Counted from the first letter of the stretch, positions 1 to 8,267 are shown. The stretch: DNA of 64,000 nucleotides from [Actinomadura] parvosata subsp. kistnae (GCF_900323885.1 NZ_OOHJ01000021.1:62001-126000); one strand, 5' to 3'. Numbers and translations are program-made. The notes: generated from the sequence alone by a model not told the origin.

Positions 1-330
1 CCGGACGGCACGTTCGACCTGATCTGCGCCCACTACCTGCACACGCCCTTCGACCTCGACCGGGCGGGCGTGCTGCGCGCGGCCGCGCACGCGCTGCGTC
101 CCGGCGGGCGGCTGCTGGTCGTCGACCACGGCTCGACCGCGCCGTGGTCGTGGAACCAGGACCCCGACGCCCGGTACCCGAGCCCGCGGGAGGTCGCGGC
201 GGGCATCGCGCTGGACCCGGCGGCGTGGACGATCGAGCGCGCCGACGCGCCCCGCCGGATCGCGACCGGGCCGGGCGGGCGCACCGCCGAGGTCACCGAC
301 CACGTCCTGCTCATCCGCCGCAACCCCTGA
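1..330 (+). CDS. SAM-dependent methyltransferase, C-terminal part (5' end outside window)
   Basis: Open from the first base in frame 1; 109 residues are visible and the start lies outside the window. The segment FDLICAHYLHTPFD resembles the strand-4 region of class I methyltransferases, and RPGGRLLVVDHG is the typical motif III turn and strand 5. The SAM-binding GxGxG part is missing from view. The downstream DinB gene starts 20 bp after the stop, so the two are probably co-transcribed. The substrate cannot be told. Confidence 0.75.
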   Translation, partial: PDGTFDLICAHYLHTPFDLDRAGVLRAAAHALRPGGRLLVVDHGSTAPWSWNQDPDARYPSPREVAAGIALDPAAWTIERADAPRRIATGPGGRTAEVTDHVLLIRRNP

Positions 331-349
331 ACCCGCCGGAGAGAACGCC

Positions 350-841
350 ATGCCCACTACCCACCGCCGCCGTGACACGCCGCCGCCCCGCACCGGGGGC
401 GGCGAGGCCGAGGTCCTGCGCGGATTCCTCGACTACCTCAGAGCCTCGATCGCCGCGAAGGTCGACGGCGCCCCCGACCCCGAGGCCCGCACGGCCGCCG
501 TGCCGTCCGGGACGAACCTGCTCGGCCTGCTCAACCACCTGACCTGCGTCGAACGCGCCACGTTCCTCGGGGAGGACGTCACCGACTGGCCGGCCACGTT
601 CACGGCCGCGCCGCAGGACAGCGTGGCCGACGTCGTCGCCCGCTACCGGGAGACCGTCGAGCGCGCGAACGCCGTGCTCGACGGCTGCGCCGACCTGGGC
701 GCGCCCGTTCCCAGGCCGCGGCCGGGCCGCCCGGCGCCCAGCGTCCGGTGGGCGCTCACCCACCTGATCGAGGAGACCGGCCGGCACGCGGGCCACGCCG
801 ACATCCTGCGCGAGCTGATCGACGGCACCACCGGCCGCTGA
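350..841 (+). CDS. DinB/DUF664 family protein
   Basis: 163 residues, start ATG with GGAGAG 6 bp upstream. It has the DUF664 pattern: an N-terminal LRGFLDYLR helix, PSGTNLLGLLNHL with a candidate metal His, and near the end RWALTHLIEETGRHAGHADI with the paired His residues and the ELIDG ending. This four-helix fold is known from actinobacterial thiol-dependent (mycothiol or bacillithiol) transferases, but the substrate is unknown here. It follows the methyltransferase closely, probably in one operon. The first 18 residues are Arg/Pro-rich and may be disordered, or the true start may lie further in. Confidence 0.8.
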   Translation: MPTTHRRRDTPPPRTGGGEAEVLRGFLDYLRASIAAKVDGAPDPEARTAAVPSGTNLLGLLNHLTCVERATFLGEDVTDWPATFTAAPQDSVADVVARYRETVERANAVLDGCADLGAPVPRPRPGRPAPSVRWALTHLIEETGRHAGHADILRELIDGTTGR

Positions 842-871
842 CTCGATGGTTCGGCGGGCGTCCACCCATGG

Positions 872-1569
872 TCAGCGGGCGCCGGCCGCGCGGAGCAGGG
901 CGGCCACCTCCGTCTGGCCCTTGGCGATCGCGTGGGCGAGCGGCGTGACGCCGTCGCGGTCGGCGAGGTTCACGTCGGCGCCGGCCGCGACCAGCAGGCG
1001 CACGATCTCCTGGTACGGCGGGCCGCCGTCGCCGAGGATGACCGCCTCCAGCAGCCCGGTCCAGCCCAGGTCGTTGACGTGATTCACGTCGATCCCGGTC
1101 TTCAGCACCTCGCGGACGTAGTCCACGTGCCCCCGCTCGCAGGCCGGGATGAGGGACACCCCTCCGTACCGGTTGCGCACGGTCAGGTCAGGACCGGCCG
1201 GCAGCAGCGCGCGCAGCATGGCGACGCTGCCGGTCACACCGGTGACGAGCCACGGGGTGGCCCGGTCGGCGTCCTGCGCGTCGGGGTCGGCGCCGGCCTC
1301 GACCAGCACCTCGGCCACCTCGACGTGGTCGGCCGCGGCGGCGAGCAGCAGCGCCGTGCGCCGCCGGTCGTCGCGGGCCTCGACGTCGGCCCGCGCCGGA
1401 GCGCGTCGCGGACGGCGCCGGCGTCCCCTCGCGCCGCCGCCGCCAGCAGTTCCTCGTTGACCACACCATCTCCTTCTTCCGCCTTGGGGGCGCCGCACGC
1501 CGTGAGGACCGAGCCGAGCAGAGAGGCCAGGACGGATCTGCGCCCGATCAGGCACGCGCGGCCGCTCAC
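872..1569 (-). pseudogene. Ankyrin-repeat lipoprotein, interrupted by a -1 frameshift
   Basis: The N-terminus (from 1569) has RRSVLASLLGSVLTAC, an arginine-pair export signal with an LTAC lipobox, then LLAAAARGDAGAVRDALRRG, which begins an ankyrin repeat. The repeat resumes in another frame as ADVEARDDRRRTALLLAAA and continues through about five ankyrin repeats (AGADPDAQDADRATPW, AGADVNLADRDGVTPLAHAI) to the stop at 872. The break lies at the CCC run 1390-1392: one extra G on the coding strand restores a continuous protein of 232 residues. It overlaps the upstream HbpS-like gene by 4 bp (ATGA), so both form one operon. This may be a sequencing error rather than a true pseudogene. Confidence 0.75.
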
Positions 1570-2108
1570 CGCAGCCGGCCCGCCACCGCCTTGAGGCCGG
1601 CGCGGGCGATGGCCTCGTCGACGTCGCCGCTCGGCGCCCCGCCGACGCCGATGCCCGCCACCGGCGCGCCGTCGGAGACGACGGGGACCCCGCCGCTGAG
1701 GAAGAGCGTACCGGGGATGTCGGCGATGCTCGGGCCGCCGCCGTCGAGGCCCTTGGCGAGCTCGCTGGTCGCCCGGCCGAAGGAGACCGCCGTGAACGCC
1801 TTGCGCCGGGCCGACTCCTCGGTCTGCGGCCCGGCGCCGTCACCCTTGACGACCAGCCGGGTCGCGCCGGAGCGGTCGACGATCACGACGGTCACCTTCT
1901 GCTTCTGCCGGGCGGCCTCTCGCATCGCCGCCTCGGCGATCTCCAGGGCGGCGCCGGACGACAGTACCTCCGTCCGGACGACCGCCTGGCCGTCCCGTAC
2001 TGACGGCGTGGCCGCCTGGGCGGCGGTGGGGGCGAAGGCGGCGGCCACGAGGGCGAGGCCCGCGAGCGGGGCGGCGGCGCCGCGGCGGGCGCGCAGGGAT
2101 CCGGTCAT
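1566..2108 (-). CDS. Secreted HbpS/GlcG-family haem-binding-like protein
   Basis: 180 residues, SD GGAAGAG before the ATG. The N-terminus has an Arg pair followed by a hydrophobic stretch and an AQA cleavage site (about residues 1-33), so it is exported, perhaps by Tat. The mature part is a single GlcG/HbpS domain: LEIAEAAMREAARQ, VTVVIVDRSGATRLVVKGDGA, the ARRKAFTAVSFGRAT helix and GGVPVVSDGAPVAGIGVGGAPSGDVDEAIA. In Streptomyces, HbpS is an extracellular haem-binding partner of the SenS sensor kinase encoded next door. Here too the gene faces a NarL-type kinase/regulator pair, with a palindrome between them. Haem binding itself is inferred from the family. Confidence 0.85.
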   Translation of the reverse strand: MTGSLRARRGAAAPLAGLALVAAAFAPTAAQAATPSVRDGQAVVRTEVLSSGAALEIAEAAMREAARQKQKVTVVIVDRSGATRLVVKGDGAGPQTEESARRKAFTAVSFGRATSELAKGLDGGGPSIADIPGTLFLSGGVPVVSDGAPVAGIGVGGAPSGDVDEAIARAGLKAVAGRLR

Positions 2109-2200
2109 CGTCTCTTCCGTTCGTCACGAGGTGTTCGAGCAGGTCAAAGCCTCTCAGCGACGGCGCGGGCAGCCATCGGAAGCATGAACGATCCCGCGGC

Positions 2201-2238
2201 GTCAACCGGTCGAGCCGCCGATCAACCGATCGGTTGAT
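2201..2238. promoter_or_regulatory. 18-bp perfect palindrome plus degenerate copy in divergent promoter
   Basis: ATCAACCGATCGGTTGAT at 2221-2238 is a perfect dyad; GTCAACCGGTCGA at 2201-2213 resembles its left part, giving a tandem arrangement. It lies between the HbpS-like gene and the kinase. A TAAGGT box at 2278-2283 could be the kinase -10, which would place the palindrome centre about 60 bp upstream of transcription start. A near copy lies at 35371-35388. It is the best candidate for the binding site of the adjacent NarL-family regulator. Confidence 0.65.
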
Positions 2239-2305
2239 GTGCCGCCGGCACGTTCCGGCCGGGTCCCCGGCAACGCATAAGGTCGGGGCAGCACGGACGG
2301 GGAGG

Positions 2306-3493
2306 ATGATGAGGGAGCGCGTCTGGCTCAACTGGGCCATGCATGCAGGCTTCTACCTGCTGCTGGCCGCCTCGGCGCTGAGGCTGGTGTCCCGGCACGG
2401 CATGGTCGCGCAGACCGTGGCCGCGCTGGCCGTCTGCGCGGTCCTCGCGCTGGCGTACCTGGTGGGCGTGGTGTCCTGGAGCCGGCTCGGGCGCCGGCGG
2501 GTGGTCTGGCTGGGCTGCGTGGCGGCGGTCTGGCTGGGGCTGGTCGTCGTCGCGCCGTCGTTCAGCTGGTGCGCGGTGCCGCTGCTGTTCCTGTGCCTGC
2601 GGCTGCTGAACGCGCGCGCGTTCGCGGTGGCGGCGGCCGTGCTCACGCTGGTCGTGATCGCGGCCCAGACCAAGATCGCGCAGGAGGTCGATCCGAGCCT
2701 GATCCTCGCGCCCATCGGGATCGCCGCCATGACGGCGGTGACGTTCTGGGAGCTCCAGCGCGAGAGCGCCGCCCGCCAGCTGCTCATCGACGACCTGATC
2801 AGCACCCGGGAGACCCTCGCCGAATCGCGGCACCGCACCGGCGTGCTGGAGGAGCGCGAGCGGCTGGCCAGGGAGATCCACGACACCCTCGCCCAGGGGC
2901 TGACCAGCATGGGGATCCTGCTGCAGGCCGCCGACCGGGTGTGGGCCGCCGACCCCGCGCTCGCCCGCGCCCACGTACGGCGGGCCGCCGAGGCCGCCGC
3001 GGAGAACCTCGGCGAGGCCCGCCGGTTCGTCCGCGACCTGCGGCCGCCCGGCCTGGACGGCACCACGCTGCCCGAAGCCCTGGCCCGGCTCTGCGCGAAC
3101 GGCGGCGACGACGCTCCGCGGGTGCGTCTGCGGGTGGAGGGCGAGCAGTACCCGCTGGAGCCAGGCGTGCAGACGGCGCTGCTGCGCGTGGCCCAGGGCG
3201 CGCTGGCCAACGTCCGCGACCACGCGGGCGCCGCGAACGCCACGATCACCCTGTCCTACCTGGACGGCGAGGTCACCCTGGACGTCTTCGACGACGGCGC
3301 CGGCTTCACCGAGCCCGCCCCGGCCCCCGGCCGCGGGTACGGGCTGCGCGCGATGCGCGATCGGCTGGCCGGGGTGCGCGGCGTCCTGGTCGTCGAGAGC
3401 ACCCCAGGTGAGGGCACGGCGCTCGCCGCCCGCGTCCCCGTCGCCGGCCAGGCCACGCCGCCGGTGCGCGAGCAGGAGGTGGGCGCGCGATGA
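2306..3493 (+). CDS. Membrane sensor histidine kinase, NarL/DesK type (SenS-like)
   Basis: 395 residues. ATGs at 2306 and 2309 follow GGGGAGG directly; the frame is open further upstream but without ribosome-site support. About five or six hydrophobic segments fill residues 10-170, then comes a short helical linker. The HisKA_3 box is LAREIHDTLAQGLTSMGILLQ with the phospho-His near residue 192. The ATPase part shows an N box LLRVAQGALANVRDHA, the G1 box DVFDDGAGF and the G2 box GYGLRAMRDRL. It overlaps the response regulator by 4 bp (ATGA). Position opposite an HbpS-like gene suggests it senses redox or haem stress through that partner, as SenS does; this is inference. Confidence 0.88.
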   Translation: MMRERVWLNWAMHAGFYLLLAASALRLVSRHGMVAQTVAALAVCAVLALAYLVGVVSWSRLGRRRVVWLGCVAAVWLGLVVVAPSFSWCAVPLLFLCLRLLNARAFAVAAAVLTLVVIAAQTKIAQEVDPSLILAPIGIAAMTAVTFWELQRESAARQLLIDDLISTRETLAESRHRTGVLEERERLAREIHDTLAQGLTSMGILLQAADRVWAADPALARAHVRRAAEAAAENLGEARRFVRDLRPPGLDGTTLPEALARLCANGGDDAPRVRLRVEGEQYPLEPGVQTALLRVAQGALANVRDHAGAANATITLSYLDGEVTLDVFDDGAGFTEPAPAPGRGYGLRAMRDRLAGVRGVLVVESTPGEGTALAARVPVAGQATPPVREQEVGAR

Positions 3494-4113
3494 GGCTGTT
3501 CCTGGTGGACGACCATCCGGTCGTACGGGCGGGCCTGGTGGCGCTGCTCGGCGGCGAGGACGACATCGAGATCGTCGGCGAGGCGGCCGGCGCCGACGAG
3601 GCCCTGCGCGGGATCGCCGCGCACCGGCCCGACGTCGTCCTCATGGACCTGCAGCTCGGCGACGGCATCGACGGCGTCGAGGCCACCCGCCGGATCCGGG
3701 CGCTGCCCGCGCCGCCGCAGGTCCTCGTCCTGACGACGTACGAGACCGACGCGGACGTCCTGCGCGCCGTGGCCGCCGGCGCCACCGGATACCTGCTCAA
3801 GGTGTGCCCGCCGGAGGAGCTGTTCCAGGGCATCAGGGCCGCCGCCAGGGGAGAGAGCGTCCTGTCGGCCAAGGTGGCGGCGCGGATGATGCGGCGGCTG
3901 CGCGACCCCGGCCTGGCGCTGAGCGTGCGGGAGGTGGAGATCCTGGAGCTGCTGGCCAGCGGCGCCGCCAACCGTGAGATCGCCAGGCGGCTGTTCATCA
4001 CGGAGGCGACGGTCAAGACCCACCTGGTGCACATCTACGGCAAGCTCGGCGTGGACACCCGTACCGCCGCCGTCACCGCCGCCGTGGAGCGGCGCCTGAT
4101 CAGGCTGCCCTGA
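3490..4113 (+). CDS. NarL/FixJ-family response regulator (SenR-like)
   Basis: 207 residues, translationally coupled to the kinase. The receiver domain has the acidic pair in LVDDHPVV, the phospho-Asp in VVLMDLQ near residue 54, TTYETD and the K of YLLK. The C-terminal LuxR-type HTH is LSVREVEILELLASGAANREIARRLF followed by recognition helix TEATVKTHLVHIYGKL. That helix is almost identical to that of the regulator at 32074-32703, in keeping with the similar palindromes before both operons. It probably regulates its own operon and possibly the HbpS-like gene. Confidence 0.92.
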   Translation: MRLFLVDDHPVVRAGLVALLGGEDDIEIVGEAAGADEALRGIAAHRPDVVLMDLQLGDGIDGVEATRRIRALPAPPQVLVLTTYETDADVLRAVAAGATGYLLKVCPPEELFQGIRAAARGESVLSAKVAARMMRRLRDPGLALSVREVEILELLASGAANREIARRLFITEATVKTHLVHIYGKLGVDTRTAAVTAAVERRLIRLP

Positions 4114-4208
4114 CCCCCGTGTGTCGCAGACCGCCGCGCGCCCGGCGGGCGGGCAGCATGGGAGGCGTGCGTGCGGACGAGGAGGACCTGCCCCGGCAGG
4201 AGTGTGCC

Positions 4209-4979
4209 GTGACGGTGCTGGGCGGCCCCACGGCCGTCATCGATCTCGGGGGCCTGCGGATCGTCGTCGATCCCACCTTCGACGACCCCGGCCCCCACGG
4301 CTACCTGACCAAGACGACCGGCCCCGCCGTGCCGGAGAGCCGGCTGGGGCCGGTCGACGCGGTGCTGGTCAGCCACGACGCCCACCCGGACAACCTCGAC
4401 GACCGGGGCCGCGCCTTCGCCGTGGCCGCCCCGCTGACCCTCACCGTCCCCAGCGCCGCCGCGCGGCTCGGCCCCCGGGCGGCCGGGCTGGCCCCCTGGA
4501 GCACCCGCACGCTGCCGCGCCGGGACGGCGGCGGCGACCTGACCGTCCAGGCCGTGCCCGCCGTCCACGGGCCCGAGGACGGCGAGCGCGACCCGCACGG
4601 CCACATCAACTGCGAGGTCACCGGCTTCGTCCTGTCCGGTACGGGCCTGCCCACCGTCTACGTCAGCGGCGACAACGCCTCGATGCGGGCCGTGGCCGAG
4701 ATCGCCCGGCGCGTCCCGGACATCGACGCGGCCGTGCTCAACGCCGGGGCGGCCCGCGTCCAGGGCAAGTTCCGCGAGCGCCCCGTATCCATGGACGCCC
4801 GCCGGGTCGCGGCCGCCGCCGCCGTGCTGGGCGTCGCCGTCGTCATCCCCGCCCACTACGACGGGTGGACGCACTTCTCCGAAGGGCGGGCGGAGCTGGA
4901 GACGGCGTTCGACGAGGCCGGCCTGTCCGCGCTGCTGCGCCTGACCGGGCACGGCTCCTGGTCGGCGCTACGCGGCTGA
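4209..4979 (+). CDS. UlaG-like metallo-beta-lactamase-fold hydrolase
   Basis: 256 residues from the GTG at 4209, chosen because AGGAG lies 6 bp upstream and the protein then begins directly with the first beta strand (VTVLGGPTAVIDLGG). The frame is open to an ATG at 4158 as well. The metal motif is SHDAHPDNLD, a variant of HxHxDH; later ligands are in VHGPEDG, VSGDNAS and the C-terminal PAHYDGWTHF. This pattern fits the L-ascorbate-6-phosphate lactonase (UlaG) group, but no ascorbate genes are nearby, so the substrate is unknown. It ends 6 bp from the convergent RidA gene. Confidence 0.8.
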   Translation: MTVLGGPTAVIDLGGLRIVVDPTFDDPGPHGYLTKTTGPAVPESRLGPVDAVLVSHDAHPDNLDDRGRAFAVAAPLTLTVPSAAARLGPRAAGLAPWSTRTLPRRDGGGDLTVQAVPAVHGPEDGERDPHGHINCEVTGFVLSGTGLPTVYVSGDNASMRAVAEIARRVPDIDAAVLNAGAARVQGKFRERPVSMDARRVAAAAAVLGVAVVIPAHYDGWTHFSEGRAELETAFDEAGLSALLRLTGHGSWSALRG

Positions 4980-4985
4980 ACGCCC

Positions 4986-5387
4986 TCAGGCGACCGCCGT
5001 CCCCTCAAGCTCGACCATCAAATCGGGGATCGCCAGCCGCGTCACCCCGAGCATCGTGGTGGACGGCGCCACCCCCGCCGCGCCCAGCCGTGACGCCAGC
5101 ACCCCGTAGTGCTCGAAGAGACGGTCGACGTCGGTGGTGTAGACGTTGAGCCGGACCAGGTTCGCCAGCGACATGCCGGCCTCGCCGAGCACGGCCTCCA
5201 GGTTGTCGAGGCTCGACGCGAGCTGCGCCGCCAGGTCACCGGCGTGCTCCGGCTTGCCGTCGGCGCTCATCGCGGTCTGCCCCGAGCAGTACAGGGTGCG
5301 GGTGTGCCCCGAGACCAGCTCGCCCTGGTTGTAGCCCAGCTGCACCGACCACGGCCACGGGTTGATCGCCGTTCGCTCCATCGCCAC
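4986..5387 (-). CDS. RidA (YjgF/YER057c/UK114) family protein
   Basis: 133 residues. The GTG at 5387 has AGGAG with 5-bp spacing; an ATG lies two codons on. It is a single RidA domain, with GELVSGHTRTLYCSGQTAMSADG at the start of the fold, a DLAAQLASSLDNLEAVLGEAG helix, RLNVYTTD, and the end TRLAIPDLMVELEGTAVA holding the conserved Arg and Glu of enamine/imine deaminases. These proteins hydrolyse reactive 2-aminoacrylate-type imines. It is divergent from the WYL regulator across a region with inverted repeats, so that regulator probably controls it. Confidence 0.85.
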   Translation of the reverse strand: MAMERTAINPWPWSVQLGYNQGELVSGHTRTLYCSGQTAMSADGKPEHAGDLAAQLASSLDNLEAVLGEAGMSLANLVRLNVYTTDVDRLFEHYGVLASRLGAAGVAPSTTMLGVTRLAIPDLMVELEGTAVA

Positions 5388-5394
5388 ATCAGCT

Positions 5395-5485
5395 CCTATC
5401 GAATCGTCAGCAATCTGTACGGGTTCGTACGACGAAGAGCCTGCCAACGAATCACGACATCCTGTGTCGTGTATTTCGATAGGGT
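5395..5485. promoter_or_regulatory. Divergent promoter with inverted repeats (RidA / WYL regulator)
   Basis: CACGACA (5453-5459) and TGTCGTG (5465-5471) form a perfect 7-bp dyad with a 5-bp gap. A second, wider inverted repeat is CCTATCGAA (5395-5403) with TTCGATAGG (5475-5483). TAGGGT at 5480-5485 sits 6 nt before the ATG of the WYL gene and looks like the -10 box of a leaderless transcript. The repeats would let the WYL protein control both genes. Confidence 0.55.
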
Positions 5486-5491
5486 TTTCGC

Positions 5492-6469
5492 ATGCGTGCC
5501 GACCGGCTGGTCTCGCTGGTCCTGCTGCTGCGGCAGCACGGCCGGCTGTCCGCGACAGCGCTGGCCAGAGAGCTGGAGGTGTCCACCCGCACCGTGCTGC
5601 GCGACATCGAGGCGCTGTCGGCGGCCGGCGTCCCGGTCTACGCCGAACGCGGGCGGCACGGCGGGTTCGTGTTGCTGCCCGGTTTCCGTACCGAGCTGAC
5701 CGGGCTCAACCCCGACGAAGCCCTCGCCCTGCTCGTCGCCGGGTCGCGGCGCGGCGCGCAGGCGTTCGGCCTCGGCTCGGCGCTCGCCTCGGCGATGCTC
5801 AAGGTGGTGGACGCGCTGCCCGAGAGCTACCGCGCCACCGCCGCGGGCGCGGCCGAGCGGCTGCTCATCGACCCCGAGACCGACCTGCTCTCGCGCCGGC
5901 TGGCCGCCGAGGAGGTGCCCGACGCCATCGCGGCCGAGGTCCTGCGGGCGGTGTTCGCCGGGCACAAGCTGCGCATCCACTACGCGGCGGCGGCCGACGC
6001 GAGCCCCGAGTGGCGCACGGTGGACCCGATCGGCCTGGTCACCGTGCGCGACCGCGGCTACCTGCTGGCCACGCGGTCGGGGGCGGACCGCACGTACCGG
6101 CTGTCGCGGATCCTGGCCGCCGAGGAGCTTCCCGAGCCCGCCCAGCGCCCCGACCGCGTCGACCTGGACCGGGCCTGGCAGGAACGCAGCACCCGCTTCC
6201 GCAGCGGCGGCGACCAGGTCACCGTCCTGCTGCGGCTGGACCCGGCACGGCGGGAGGAGCTGGCGGGCACCGCGCTGGCCGTCCACGCCGAGAAACGTGA
6301 CACGGACGGGTGGCTGCGGATGGAGGCCAGCTTCCAGGACGGGCGGCACGCGGTGTGGGCGCTGTGGCAGCTCGGCCTCGCCGCCGAGGCCCTGGACCCG
6401 CCGTGGCTGCGCACCGCCCTGCACGACCGCGCCACCGCGCTCGCCACCCGCTACGGGACGCCCTCCTGA
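5492..6469 (+). CDS. WYL-domain transcriptional regulator (DeoR-type HTH)
   Basis: 325 residues. An N-terminal winged helix (residues 1-60) reads RLVSLVLLLRQHGRLSATALAREL with recognition helix VSTRTVLRDIEALSAAGVPVY and the GRHGGF wing. The WYL domain starts near residue 145: LRIHYAAA, the modified WYL strand VTVRDRGYLLAT and RTYRLSRI. A C-terminal WCX-type extension reads DGRHAVWALWQLG. Such proteins are ligand-responsive regulators of adjacent genes, here probably the divergent RidA gene. The start probably lies on a leaderless mRNA. Confidence 0.9.
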   Translation: MRADRLVSLVLLLRQHGRLSATALARELEVSTRTVLRDIEALSAAGVPVYAERGRHGGFVLLPGFRTELTGLNPDEALALLVAGSRRGAQAFGLGSALASAMLKVVDALPESYRATAAGAAERLLIDPETDLLSRRLAAEEVPDAIAAEVLRAVFAGHKLRIHYAAAADASPEWRTVDPIGLVTVRDRGYLLATRSGADRTYRLSRILAAEELPEPAQRPDRVDLDRAWQERSTRFRSGGDQVTVLLRLDPARREELAGTALAVHAEKRDTDGWLRMEASFQDGRHAVWALWQLGLAAEALDPPWLRTALHDRATALATRYGTPS

Positions 6470-6547
6470 GAGCCGTCCGCTACAGGAGGACGTTCTCCTG
6501 GGAGCCGTCCGCCCCCGAACGTCCCGCCTGGGGGAGCCGTTCGCGCG
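6463..6547. repeat. Short degenerate tandem repeat, about 3 copies of 30-32 bp
   Basis: Three units share a CTCCTGRGAGCCGTCCGC-like core, beginning near 6463, 6495 and 6525, and fill the gap between the WYL gene and the convergent hydrolase. AGGAGGACGTTCTCCT inside it can form a small hairpin. It may act as a weak terminator region; no gene fits here. Confidence 0.5.
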
Positions 6548-6548
6548 G

Positions 6549-7487
6549 TCAGTGCTGCGCGCCGGCGTAGAAGGCGCGGGCGGCGAAGCCGATCCACTCG
6601 GGGCGTTCCCAGGTGGCCCAGCGGGCGCGGGCCTCCTCGTCGATCCGCGCCGCCGCCTCGTCGGCGGAGACGCCGGCCGCGCGTAGCCGCGTGACCTCCC
6701 CGTACACGTGGTCGAGGTAGTCGCGGACGTCGCGGATCAGGGACACGTCGGCCACCTCGCCGTGGCCCGGCACGACGATCTCGGGGCCGCGCGCGATCAG
6801 GTCGTCGAGGACGCCGATCCAGCCGGGGCCGTTGACGTCCACGTCGTACGGCGGGAAGTACGGCGCGATCGGGAAGATGCGCGTCTCGATCAGGTCGCCG
6901 CCGAACAGCACCCGGTCGTCGATGACGATGACCTGGTCGGAGCCGGTGTGCGCGGGCCCGACCGCCCGCAGCGCCGCCGTGCGCCCGCCGAGGTCGAGCT
7001 CGGCCGCGCCCTCGTAGACCAGGTCGGGATCGACGAGCTCGACACCTTCCAGCTCGGCCGCCGCGGCGGCGCTCAGCCCCCGGAACATCTCCACGTAGGA
7101 GGCGCCCTTGCGGTGCAGCTCGGCGCGCTGGGCGGCGTTGTAGACGATCGTCGCCACGCCCTTGAACGCCTGCGCCCCGAACCCGTGCTCGGGGTGGAAG
7201 TGCGTGACGGTCAGGTACAGGTGCCGGTCTCCGGCCAGGCGCCGGGCCTGCTCCAGCACGTACGCGCCGTTGCGTGGCCCCATGCCGGTGTCGATGACCA
7301 GCGCGGAGTGCTCGCCGACGACGATGCCGACGTTCGGGACGAGCTCGACCCGGCCGTCAGGGATGACGTACACGCCGTCGGACAGCTCGACGGGCTCGCC
7401 GCGCACGACCGGCGGCGGGCTCGTCCGCACGTCGGGCAGGTCGCTCAAGTCGGGGGACGGGTTCGGCGGCACATCGGCGGGGCACAT
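6549..7487 (-). CDS. Metallo-beta-lactamase-fold hydrolase
   Basis: 312 residues, ATG at 7487 with GGAG 8 bp upstream. Motif order is that of the glyoxalase II/lactamase superfamily: VIDTGMG, then THFHPEHGFG, GPAHTGSD, FGGDLIE, and PGHGEV. The metal motif reads HxHxEH, with Glu where Asp is usual. No signal peptide is seen. It is divergent from a TetR gene whose operator-like repeats lie between them, so it is probably the regulated target. The hydrolysed compound is unknown. Confidence 0.82.
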   Translation of the reverse strand: MCPADVPPNPSPDLSDLPDVRTSPPPVVRGEPVELSDGVYVIPDGRVELVPNVGIVVGEHSALVIDTGMGPRNGAYVLEQARRLAGDRHLYLTVTHFHPEHGFGAQAFKGVATIVYNAAQRAELHRKGASYVEMFRGLSAAAAAELEGVELVDPDLVYEGAAELDLGGRTAALRAVGPAHTGSDQVIVIDDRVLFGGDLIETRIFPIAPYFPPYDVDVNGPGWIGVLDDLIARGPEIVVPGHGEVADVSLIRDVRDYLDHVYGEVTRLRAAGVSADEAAARIDEEARARWATWERPEWIGFAARAFYAGAQH

Positions 7488-7500
7488 GGTCCGGCTCCAA

Positions 7501-7557
7501 TCTGAACAGTGTTGAGATGTGAGCGAGCCTAGCAGACATCTGAGCGGTGTTAAGATC
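7501..7557. promoter_or_regulatory. Pair of TetR-type operator repeats
   Basis: TCTGAACAGTGTTGAGATG (7501-7519) and TCTGAGCGGTGTTAAGATC (7539-7557) are direct repeats 38 bp apart, and the first holds the near-palindrome TGAACAGTGTTGA. TAAGAT at 7551-7556, inside the second copy, is placed as the -10 box of the TetR gene 6 nt before its ATG. Binding would therefore repress the regulator itself and block the divergent hydrolase promoter. Confidence 0.6.
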
Positions 7558-7562
7558 GGGCG

Positions 7563-8267
7563 ATGGCGAGAGAGCGATACCACCACGGCGACCTGCGCGG
7601 CGCGCTGCTCGACGCCGCCGAGACCCTGGTGCGCGAGCGCGGCACCGACGGCTGGTCCCTGCGCGAGGCCTCGGCGCGGGTCGGCGTCAGCCCCAGCGCC
7701 GCCTACCACCACTTCGCCTCCCGCGACATGCTGGTCCGCGCCCTGTCCGAGCGCGTGCTCGCCTGGCTCGGCGAGCGCCTGCGGCACGACTGCGAGCACG
7801 CGCCCGGCCAGGAGGACGACCCGCAGCGGCGGCTGATCGCGCTCGGCCGCAGCTACGTGACCTGGGCGCTCGACGACCCGGCCGTCGCCCGGCTCGTCCT
7901 GCGCGGCGGCGCCACCGGCCCCGACTCCGCCATCACCCCCCACCCGCACGACGTCCTCACCGCCGAGCTCGACCGGCTCACGGCGGCCGGCGCCCTGCCG
8001 GAGCCCGCCCGCGAAGGGGCCGAGTTCGTCGTGTGGGCGGCCCTGCACGGGCTGGCCGTGCTGCTGGCCGACGGCCTGGTCCGCTTCGACGACCCGCACG
8101 CGGTGACCCTTCAGACCGAGCGCGTCGTCCGTACCACGCTCAACGGCCTGGCCCAGGAGGCCTCGCACGCGGCGGGCCGGCCGGCGGGCCGCTCGGCCCA
8201 CACCGAACGGCTCGCCCGCGTGGACTTGACCCTGACGCAGCGTCAACCTCCCAGCATGGGGGCATGA
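7563..8267 (+). CDS. TetR-family regulator with WHG-type C-terminal domain
   Basis: 234 residues. The N-terminal HTH is YHHGDLRGALLDAAETLVRERG, ASARVGVSPSAAYHHFASRDML, the form common in WHG-domain TetR proteins; the central part has YVTWALDDPAVARLVL and EFVVWAALHGLAVLLADG. Probably translated from a leaderless mRNA. Overlaps the downstream hydrolase gene by 4 bp (ATGA). It probably controls both this operon and the divergent hydrolase. Confidence 0.9.
   Translation: MARERYHHGDLRGALLDAAETLVRERGTDGWSLREASARVGVSPSAAYHHFASRDMLVRALSERVLAWLGERLRHDCEHAPGQEDDPQRRLIALGRSYVTWALDDPAVARLVLRGGATGPDSAITPHPHDVLTAELDRLTAAGALPEPAREGAEFVVWAALHGLAVLLADGLVRFDDPHAVTLQTERVVRTTLNGLAQEASHAAGRPAGRSAHTERLARVDLTLTQRQPPSMGA

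Noticed and set aside
2234..2305. 24-residue N-terminal extension of the kinase
   Set aside because: It covers the operator and probable -10 region and has no ribosome site; GGGGAGG sits just before the ATGs at 2306/2309.
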